From Asparagopsis taxiformis (taxonomy: Eukaryota; Rhodophyta; Florideophyceae; Bonnemaisoniales; Bonnemaisoniaceae), in assembly GCA_030407315.1 (NCBI GenBank), contig JALQPE010001693.1, positions 23,994-87,993 on the forward strand: 64,000 bases of DNA, in the 5' to 3' direction. The position numbers and the translations under genes were made by a program. The notes under the pieces were generated by a model. The model had not been told where the DNA came from and did no database searches. It saw nothing but the letters and a program-made list of their open reading frames with translations. Positions 54,996-64,000 of this stretch are shown here, in pieces (the first letter of the stretch is position 1; each line of letters begins with the position of its first letter).

Positions 54996-57900
54996 ATGAC
55001 GCAACCGCCGCGCGAAAAACCGCCTCCGTTACCACCCGAAACAGTGGTCCTGTTTCAGACCCCTACCGCGAACTACAAACTCGAGATACGCGTCGGATAT
55101 AATCTACGCACGGCCACCGCGGTGACCGCTGTGCTTGATACCGGCGCGGGCCCGAGCCTCATTCGCGAGAACGTATTAGGCGCTGATTGGAAGCGCCACG
55201 CTACGCCGCCAACGCTGCGCTGCGCGATTATCGACGCGAATGGACGACGCCTCGCGCCGAACGCGTCGTTGCGACTTAGCGTTCTTCTAGGTGCTCGCGC
55301 GCACCTTCAAAATTTCCTGGTGATGCCGCGCTTATCCGTCCCTTGCATTCTGGGAGCAGACTTCATCGACTGTGTGGTTCGGATGATCTATACTGGGCCG
55401 CAGCGCGCGTTGCGAACCCGCTATGGGGACCACGTTCCAATGCTCCGACGCACGCCGACGAAACCGCGCCGCGCACCGACCCCCAAGACTACCCGACCGA
55501 CAGAATTCGCACCAATCCGCGTTGCGCGCCGCACGTCGATTCCGCCGCACGCGACGCAGGCTATCGAAGTCACCACGGGCGCTCACGGACGCTGCATCAC
55601 GATACCTGCGACTGACCTCTACGGGCAGAAGTTGCTTCGTCTAGCCAACGGTGAAACGCTGGTTAAAAGGAACGTGCCCTTCAGCGTGCACGTGCACAAC
55701 GCCGGCACCCGCCTCCAGGTATTGCCCAAAGGCATGAAGCTGGGCGCCGCAGTACCCAACCCCGTAGGTTGCCTACAAGTGGCGCAAGAGGCACCGACTC
55801 CGCAAGACCGACCGCCCGACGATGCGACGCCACGCGAAGCGACGAACCCGCCGGACCCGCGCGAAGCCGACGGAATTGCGAACGCGATGCCGCATTGGGA
55901 AGATCTCTTACGCACGACGCTACGCGATGAGCGAGTAGACGACGACCTACATGCGCGAATTATCGAGATGCTGCGAAAGCACGAGCGAATGTGGAATGGC
56001 ACACTTGGAGCCATCCACGCGACAGAACACCGCATCGAACTGGTTCCGGGGGCGACCCCCGTCAACCAACCACCGTACCGCGCCGGACACGCGTCGCGCG
56101 AAATTATCCGTACGCAAGTGGATAAGATGCTCCGCGCTGGAGTGATCGAACCTGCTACATCGGAATGGGCAAGCCCGGTCGTAGTCGTACCCAAGAAGGA
56201 CGGGACTTCCCGCTTCTGCATCGACTATCGCCGTCTAAACGCCGCTACCGTGAAGGACGCGTATCCGATTCCGCGCATGGACGATTGCGTCGATTCGCTC
56301 GGTAACGCGACGGTTTTCACTACGCTGGACTGCAATTCGGGATACTGGCAAATCCCGGTAGCGCACGCCGACCGCGATAAGACTACGTTTACGTCGCATG
56401 TTGGTACGTATCGCTTCCGCCGTATGCCCTTTGGACTATCGAACGCGCCTGCGACGTTTCAGCGCGCGCTCGATATCCTGCTCGCGAACGTGAAATGGCA
56501 GCACTGCCTTGTCTACCTGGATGACGTAATCATCTTCTCCGCCGACGTAAACGCGCACGTGCATCACGTCGACGAGATACTGGGAATCCTCGGACGCGCT
56601 GGCGTTTCGCTTAAATTCGCGAAGACCGAGTTCTTCAAACGCTCAGTGGACTACCTGGGACATACTATTTCGCCGGGGAAGCTATCCGTACCGACGACGA
56701 AATGCGACGCGCTACGCGATGCGACGTACCCGACGACGAAAACGCAACTGCGCAGCTTCCTGGGGACGTGCAACGTATACCGCCGATTCGTTGAAAAATT
56801 CGCGTTCGTAGCAGCGCCGCTTACGCAGCTGCTGAAGAAGGACCAAGGAGATAACCTACCCGCGCCGACGCCAGAGCAAACGCGCGCGTTCGAATCATTG
56901 CGACGAGCGATGCTATCTCCGCCTATTCTTCGCCTGCCGCGCGAGGGACACCCATACGTGCTCGATACCGACGCGTCGCAAGGACAAATCGGATGTGCAT
57001 TATTACAGCTAGACGCGGACGAAGACACATTACATCCAGTCGGATACTGGTCGCGCACGCTTAACGACGCGGAGCGAAATTATTCGACGACGGAACGCGA
57101 ATGCCTCGCGGTGGTATGGGCATTGTTACTACTACGTGCGTATCTAGAAGGACGGAAGTTCACGGTTCGCACGGACCACAATTCGCTGCGCTGGATTCTA
57201 AATAGGACGACTCGCGCTGGCGATTGCGACTCGCCGAGTTCGAGTTCGACGTCGAGTATAAAAAGGGTAAACTCCATGTTATCGCCGACGCGCTCTCGCG
57301 AATGGCCACGCGAAGCGGCGACGAGACGGAAATACCGTACGAGATACCCTGCTTCGGCGCCGCGAACATCGTCGAACCGCACGCGGACGCTTACGTTCGA
57401 GCCGACGCCGCGCTACTATGCGACTACGCCGAATATTATCCTAGCCTGGATTGTCTGCTGACATCTCGAGCATGTATCGAACCACCCGTATCCGCTGACG
57501 AGTGGATACGCGAGCAGGCTACGGACGAGTTCTGCCAGAACGCAAAACGCGACGTCGAAACCGCGCCGCGATCGCGTTTTCACCTATCCCCCGATGGGAT
57601 TCTCATGAGGACCGCTCCGCTCGACAACGCCACGCAGATAGTCGTTCCCGAAGCGATTAAGGGGCGTATTCTGCGAGCTAACCACTACGCGGTAACTGCA
57701 GGACACCCGGGCGCGCGACGCATGTACGACGCAATTCGACGTGCATACTACTGGCCGATGATGAGCGTAGACGTCTACACTACAGTGAGACAGTGCGACG
57801 CGTGCGCACGTAATCGCGTTACGCAGTATCGCCACACGAACGCCCTGAAGCGCTTTCCCGCAACGCGCCCGCTCGAAGACGTCGCCATCGATATTCTGGG

Positions 57901-59207
57901 TCCGCTATCCGAGACTCCGCGCCAACGCCGCTTCGTACTCGTAATCGCCGATCGCTATAGCAAGCTTTGCCGACTCATCGCGCTCGGACGCGTATCCGCG
58001 CTCGCCGTCGCAAAGGCCTTTTGCAGAGACTGGGTCTTTGTATACGGACCGCCGCGCACGCTGCTTTCTGACAACGGACCGCAGTTTCGCTCGAAGTTAT
58101 TTCAGGAAACGTGCGCGCTTATGGGAACGCGGAACATATTCATGACGACGTATCATCCGCAATCGAACGGACAAGTCGAGCGAATGAATCGTACCATCGT
58201 CGCGACGCTGCGCCATTACGTCGACGAAGAGCGAAAGGACTGGGATGAGCATTTGGATGCACTAGCGTACGCCTACAATCGCGCGATACACCGCTCGACG
58301 AATACGTCGCCGTTCGAGCTTACGCTCACGCGCTACCCTGTGTCGCTGGGTACGGAACAAGTGGACACGACTCGCAGTACGCCATTCCTTCGTATGGAAT
58401 TCCTAGCGCGGCTATCAGACGCCTACGCGCGCGGCGAGCGCGTTGAAGAAGGCGCAAGCGCGATACAAACGGGACTTCGACCGCAGTGTACGCGCGGTGA
58501 ATAAGGATATTAAGGTGGGTGACCAAGTGTACTTGGATACCCGCGCGGGAGCGACGACGCAAGCGCAGCGAAGTGAAGAGACGCGGGCATCGAAACTGGA
58601 TTACCCCGTCTCTGGCCCTTTCCCCGTAATAGGTTGTCATGGCCATACTTACGAAATCGTAATAGACGGCGTACCCGAACTCGTTAGCTCCGATCGTATC
58701 CGCTTCGCGCCGCGTGATGCGACAAGCGCGCCTGATTCGCCCGGCGGCGAGGAAGATACCAACGACGCGGAGAACGCCGACGACGCGACACGGCGGGACG
58801 AACGCGACTTCGATAACACGCGCAAGGTCAACCCGGAGTCAGAGTACGGGGCGCGCGAATTTATGATCGACAAACTAACGGCCGAAGGCATCGATGACGC
58901 TGGCGCGTCCGTCTTTCGCGTAAGGTGGAAAGGATATTCGCCGCGCGACGATACGTGGGAGCCCGAGAGCTCGCTGCCCGCGCCGTTGGTCGCACGTTTC
59001 CGAAAGGACCTGAACCGACGCACGCCTAGGGCCCCCGCGCGCGATATCGCGAGCCAGCCTGCAACGCCGCACAACCGTCGAAAGAACCCGCCGAAGGTAC
59101 CCGCCCGCAGGGAGAAGCGCGATGACGCGCAGCGAACCGCACCGCCCAGCCGCGCGAGCGCGCGACTCAGGAACCGTAGGATGCAATCCCGCACGCCACG
59201 CAATTGA
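54996..59207 (+). CDS. pol: Gypsy pol: protease, RT, RNase H, integrase, chromodomain (frameshifted)
   Basis: The start MTQPPREKP is at 54996. Aspartic protease VLDTGAGPSLI lies near residue 45. RT has FCIDYRRLN, MPFGLSNAPATF and the active site YLDDVIIF near residue 507. RNase H has LDTDASQGQIG and TERECLAVVWAL. The frame changes near 57215 (then RLRLAEFEFDVEYKKGKLHV), where integrase follows: HYAVTAGHPGARRMYDAIRR and CDACAR (H2C2 zinc), core DILGPL, LLSDNGPQF, QSNGQVERMN. A second shift near 58435 precedes the tail with a chromodomain at about 58848-59012 (FRVRWKGYSPRDDTWEPESS), expected to guide integration to marked chromatin. The two shifts make this copy doubtful as an active element. 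Confidence 0.88.
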
Positions 59208-60978
59208 CGCCCGACAGGGCTTGACCAGAGACGCGCTCCGACAAATCACCGCCAGCCGCGGGCTCCGTAAGAGCTGCTGCCGACAGGTGAACCACGGCAA
59301 AAGTGATGACGCGATCAAGCGCACTCCTGCGCGCACGCGGGGCCACACATCACGAACTAAAAACGTGGCGACGCACCGGAAGAACAAGCGAGACGCCAAG
59401 CGGATGCCGCTGCGCCCCGCATAACTGGCCATCGCCGCTGCATACTCTATACCCCCGCAGTGCAGGGCGAATCGATGTCGCTCATGGCGCGACGTTTATT
59501 GGAATGACACGCGCGCATCTGTACAATGGGTCGCCCTAGGTTTAACTTAGGCACTGAGCGCCAGCGCCACGCGTCACGGGATACGCGAACTACCGCGCTC
59601 GATTTGACGGCCGTCTACATTTGTATTTGCACACGCGTCTGAGTCGCCCCACGAGCGCTCGCAACGCCTGCCGCGTAAGTGTTTTTGGTGCGCCTTCATG
59701 GCATCCTACCCCCGCTCACGTTTGGGCCGCCACTTATTGCGCCACGCAAGAATCGTCGCTATCGCGCCACGCAAGTTTTTGTTTCCGTTTCGCCACGCAA
59801 TACTCGACGTCCGCGCCCGGTTATTTTTCGCCGCTATCGCGCCACGCGCCGCCACGTCGTCGCCCACGCAGTATCGTCGCACGCGCAGGTCAATGCAGGC
59901 CTCCCGAAGTTCGAGAAGGGTCTGGCCTAGCGCAATGGAGCGCTGCCTATCTGGCTTTCGACTACCTCTGGGACCGCGGAATGCGTTAGAACCAGCGACA
60001 TATTTTCGCGCGAAAAAAGGGGAGCGACGCTGGCATCGCGAAGGCGGGCTGGCCCGGCTAGCTAGCAATTCGGCCGTCCCACGGAAACTGCCCCTCAGAA
60101 AGGCACCATGGAATGGGACACCTGTATCGCGCCGCCGCCAAGCTGAGCCCTCGCGCCGTGACGGGTTGTACCTCGCTGTCGTCACCTGATTGGTCGATCA
60201 CACGCCCGGCTTGGCAGCGGAACGTATGGACTTGGTGGAAGGACGCCAGCCCCTGGAAGGACGCGGGTCTCTACTGGGAATGAAATGCTACCTACGCGCA
60301 TGCCTCCCCCTCTAGCGAAAGGACGAAGACGAAAGACGGAGGCATGCTACTAAAAACGTAGCCCCCGCATAAACCCCCAAATAGAACCCCGCCGACCCGC
60401 GCTAGTCACAAGAAGCGCACGACGATTCCGCCCAGCGAAGCGACGAGCGCTGTAATGCGAAGCGAATAGGCGACGAAATTAGCGAGCGACGAAGGGAATC
60501 ACGCACGGCGAGCTGACGGCGCGAGCGAACGGCGACGAACCTCCCCTCACAGCTCACCGCACTCCCTCCTTTGTCCCGCGCCCCTTCTCATCGGACGAAA
60601 GATGCACGTTGCGATTCCTCCCTTTCGCCAACCTTCCTTGTCAAAAACGCACGAGCGCTGCGCTGCCGCCGCAAGAGACCGCCCGCCGTCTCATGCGCCC
60701 CGACTCCGCACGCGTACAATAGGCGCGTCGTACATGTGTCCCCCGAACGGCGACGCAGACATCTGGCAAGTACGGTTTCAAGCCGCGGCCCGCGCGCCCT
60801 TACTGTGACGTGGTAGCGCACCAGCCGTACGCAACGATGCTTCGGCCGCGCCGCCGCGCGAAGGATTCGCGATTCGAGGAAAGCGACAAGGGTAAAGGAG
60901 CGAAAGGCGAACACAAAGCAAGACAAGTTTATTCTAAGAAGGAGGTGCAGCGAAGCAGCCGACGAAGCGGAACGAGAA
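59208..60978. other. Gypsy region between pol and the antisense gene
   Basis: 1.8 kb of CG-rich sequence with no supportable gene. Frames on both strands overlap and lack domains. Confidence 0.45.
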
Positions 60979-63536
60979 CTAAGACGGTGGTGCGCGCGTG
61001 TCGCCGTCCCGACGCGTGCGACGGCTCGACGAACTACCCGCAGTACCGCGCGAACGAGCACGGCTTGAAGCCGTATCTGCCTGGTGACCGCGTCGCCGCT
61101 CGGGATTCAACACCCGAACGACGCGCCCATCATGTACGCCAATTCGAAGTGGAGGGATGCTTGCCCGACCCGCCGAGGCTGCAGCCGCACGCGAACGCGT
61201 CGTAGGGCGAGCGCCGCCGCGCCCCACGCCAACGCCCTCGGAGGCGCCACGCACCGATGCTTCCGCGCGCAGCCCACTCACAGACTGCGTTTCACCGGCC
61301 GATTCTTGTTCGTCAACCGACCCCGCGGGGGACCGCTGCAGGTAACCCACGACGTTATTCAACGCCGTACCCAAACGGTGCGCGCGCTCGATAGTATCTT
61401 GGACTTGTCGTACGGTTTCCCGCTCGCGCGCTTGATATTCATCGCGCACCGCGGTAAGGCGACTAGCCGCTCGCTCCCTTTCGGCCCCAAGGTTAGTTTC
61501 GACTTCGACAAGCGCCCGTTCCGCCGTTTCGCGCGCCACCGAAGCCGCGTCGCAGCGAGTTTGGAGTTCCGTCACCTTAGCGCGAAGTTCTTCTTCGCTT
61601 CTCCTGTGCGCGCCCGCCCGACCCATCATCGTATTGATGTCCGTCTGCATGCGTTCGATACGCACCGCATCTTCGTCGACTTTGCGTTTTAACGCCACCT
61701 CGCGGACCTCGGTCTTTGTAAGCGCCTCCCTCGCCCCTTGCAAGAGCGACAGAGCCTCGTCTCGCGTCTTGTGCGCGGCGTCGCGCGCCCGATTCGCTTC
61801 GTCGAGGCGGACTAAGGCGTCGTCGCGAGCTTGCGCAATGGACGTCACGCGCGACAACGCTTCTTCGCCGGCTCGTTCGGCCTCAGCCAGTCGAGTTCGC
61901 AGTTCAGCCGCATCCGGTGCAATTGATGCCACGCCTTCAGCGACCGCGGCCGCACTTGCTATCGCGTCGTCAACCACGGCCGAAACTACGTTGGCTGCAG
62001 CACCCGCCGCGGCCCCACTAGCGCTCGCTTCGCCCGACGCCGCCGCAGTACTTTGACCCTGAGTGGCCTTCTTCAGTTCCTGCAGTTCGTTGTATACCTT
62101 GACGTACTCCGCCCGCAGCGCTGCGTCAAGCTGAGTAACGTCGATCGGAGCTCGAGGTGCCTCCGAAAATAGCGAATACCGACCGTCTCGAAAGCGACGA
62201 CGCTCTACGGCAAGCAACGCCGCCATGCCGAGGTATTGCGCGTACTCTCGCGAGTTGGTCGCACGCATCACGTGTAGCTCGTTGGTTGATAACGCGGACA
62301 ATACGGCATCCACGGTCACGACGTCATGGGCTTCTAGATGCGCGAACGCGCTGCGCGACGGGTTTCGCGGCGATTTTAACAGAAGATGCGGAATCTCTGT
62401 GTGACGATGGACACCGAGCGAACCGTGCGCCCAGTCCACACTGCCGCGTTCCGCGTTCCACGGCAACCATTGGCCGCCTTCGTTGAAATCGATACCCGGC
62501 GCGACGTCGAAGACGGGCGTTTCGTCCCATGCGCAAGCGCGATGTTCCGATAGAAGACTTTCCAAGTGTGCCGTAGAATACGAACCGCCGCGCACGACCG
62601 CGACGCGCCGACGCGCTCGATCCCAGCGATAAGTTTATCGCTTAAACGCACTATGCGACGCTCGACGTAAGCGATATGGAGCCACGCACAGGCTATCATC
62701 ACGACCCATTCGCTTAAAGCAACGGCCCAGAAGTACGAGCGCGTTTCGACGGGGACATTAAGACCAAGGAGGACAGACGGCGCGTAATGGAAAACGCAAG
62801 GCAAAGGAACCGACAAGGATTCGGGCGCTTCAGGCCAGTCGCGCGCGTCGTAACGAGGGAAGAAAGCGCCGATACGATCTTCGGGGAATTCACGGAACTC
62901 GACGTCGCGGTGCGTGACGAAGTATCCGGACGTGCGACGCAAGCGTAATTCGCGGCGCGCCTCGGGGCGCATACTCGCGTCGAGAAACCAAGGTTCGCTC
63001 GTTGCCCCCTCGTGTTCCACGTCGTTCCACGGAACGCCCCCGTCTAATAAGAAGCCAGCGCTTGGCGCTGCCGCCCACGGATCGAGATGCGCGAATTCGT
63101 CGCGACGCATTGTACGGAGCCTCGCCAAGTGGCGTACGAGCCGTTCGTCAGCAGCGTCTTCGAGGAAATAGGCGTCGCATGGCAGGTTCGCGGGTACGGC
63201 CAAATCGCACAACGCCGATTCACGTCGCGCGTCCCATACCGTTTGCGCGTTGCGATGACCGGGCAGGACGGCGTAGCGATTAACGTCGGCGATGCGGTCC
63301 CATTGAAAGCGGCGCGGATAATACTGTAGCCGACTTAGCTCCGACCACGTTGGTAGCGTACGCGGCAGAAAGCGAAACGCGGACGGATCTTCGTAACGAG
63401 CGCGCGGCGTCGGGATGGGAGCGTTTTGCGCGGCCGACGGAAGGGATACGGAGGAAGGAGCGGGTATGGAGCGGAGAGGAACGCCGATAGAAGAATGACC
63501 GCCAGTCACCGACGCCGGCGTACCCGTGACGTCCAC
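60979..63536 (-). CDS. Antisense coiled-coil protein inside the gypsy element
   Basis: Two overlapping minus-strand frames (63536-62376 and 62595-60979) join by one frameshift near 62595 and together give about 850 residues. The first part (FRFLPRTLPTWSELSRLQYY, DPWAAAPSAGFLLDGGVPW) has no family I recognise; it includes one moderately hydrophobic stretch (FWAVALSEWVVMIACAWLHI). The second part contains a long coiled coil (about residues 165-420, many RLAEAERAGEEAL-type heptads) and a basic Arg/Ser-rich tail. Length and sustained protein-like composition argue that it is a real gene rather than a shadow, although CG-rich DNA inflates reading frames. Its position between pol and the 3' LTR, on the opposite strand, is unusual. 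Confidence 0.6.
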
Positions 63537-63978
63537 GGTCTCGACGACGTTTGGTGTCGCATCGACGCTGTTCGCATCGGAACCGCTCGCGACCGCGCCG
63601 GAACAGGCGCATTGATGGACGATGCCTGGGCTAAGGGAAGGTAGAACGGGCTCTCAGGACTTGCCGGCAAAGGAGTTGCGAAGCGCGGAGCGGCAGTCGG
63701 CGTGCGTGAGTAGGCGTCGTCATTTCGTCGCCAGGAGCGACGCCGGCACGGAGCCAGCCAGGAAGAGATTCGTCGTCGTGCGCCATCGCGACGAAGGAGC
63801 GGGCGACGATGGCGAAACGGAGAACGTGAGTAGAGAAGAGAGAACGAAAGAGGAAGGAAAGTGACAGCGAAGGAGAAAGGAACGAGGAAAGAGAAAAGCA
63901 GACGCGAGAAGAAGCAGCGGTAAGGTGATGCGTGAGAAGATGACGCGCGAGGACGCGTGTGGAGTTAGTCGGGGGGAG
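63537..63978. other. Gypsy 3' non-coding end with polypurine tract
   Basis: Purine-rich sequence (AGAGAAGAGAGAACGAAAGA and similar) ends with GTCGGGGGGAG directly before the LTR, fitting the plus-strand primer site. The antisense gene's promoter would also have to lie here. Confidence 0.65.
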
Positions 63979-64000
63979 TGTGGTACAATTTATTCGGTCG
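63979..64000 (+). repeat. Start of gypsy 3' LTR
   Basis: The 22 bases to the window end match the LTR start at 51627 exactly. Confidence 0.92.

Larger units (their letters stand above)
51627..64000 (+). mobile_element. Ty3/gypsy chromovirus-type LTR retrotransposon (right LTR truncated by window end)
   Basis: TGTGGTACAATTTATTCGGT occurs at 51627 and again at 63979, giving 12,352 bp from one LTR start to the next. A purine tract GGGGGGAG precedes the second LTR. Gene order gag, protease, RT, RNase H, integrase, chromodomain defines a chromovirus. At over 12 kb it is large for the group; the excess is mostly a long 3' region with an antisense reading frame. Base composition (CG-rich, CGCG frequent) differs sharply from the flanking DNA. 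Confidence 0.93.

Overview
This is a eukaryotic window made almost entirely of nested mobile elements. The coding regions are long and apparently intronless (up to 1,267 codons). The proteins carry nuclear-type basic stretches, a SET domain, a chromodomain and copia/gypsy polyproteins. I see no tRNA, rRNA or ordinary housekeeping gene. The host cannot be named from the sequence. A repeat-rich, intron-poor lineage such as a red macroalga would fit, and an oomycete or fungus is not excluded.

The backbone is an old CACTA-type DNA transposon, here called element A. Both of its ends lie outside the window. Its visible parts are subterminal CAGGCAGT repeats (1-400), a broken Tnp2-like transposase (1222-4618, minus), a broken ParB-like/zinc/2OG-dioxygenase gene (6372-9048 continuing at 21779-22614) and a ParB-like/DNA-methyltransferase gene (23759-26382 continuing at 51364-51626).

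Three later insertions cut element A. Element C (9049-21778, 12.7 kb) has 34-bp inverted termini and a TT target duplication. It splits the dioxygenase gene and itself contains a satellite array, long inverted arms and a decayed Ty1/copia element (14406-18573, target duplication CGGAA). Element B (26383-51363, 24,981 bp) splits the methyltransferase gene. A GC-rich Ty3/gypsy chromovirus (51627 to beyond the window end) cuts the same gene again.

Element B is the main discovery. It starts CACTACGGTGTTG and ends with the exact reverse complement, and removing it plus one GG copy restores the methyltransferase reading frame. It carries an intact 1,267-aa Tnp2-like transposase, a ParB-MTase-SET protein (about 1,155 aa), an intact ParB-2OG-dioxygenase fusion (1,064 aa), a second frameshifted copy of that fusion, an SH3/Tudor-like protein and a coiled-coil protein. 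Dense CAGACAGT palindromes fill its ends, and foldback palindromes separate the ParB-2OG genes from their neighbours. The same ParB, MTase and 2OG set occurs in the older element A, so this is a recurrent gene set.

A working model (inference) is a giant CACTA transposon that brings its own chromatin toolkit: a DNA methyltransferase/SET writer, a possible oxidative eraser and ParB-like proteins that might recognise or modify its palindromic DNA. None of these activities can be shown from sequence alone.
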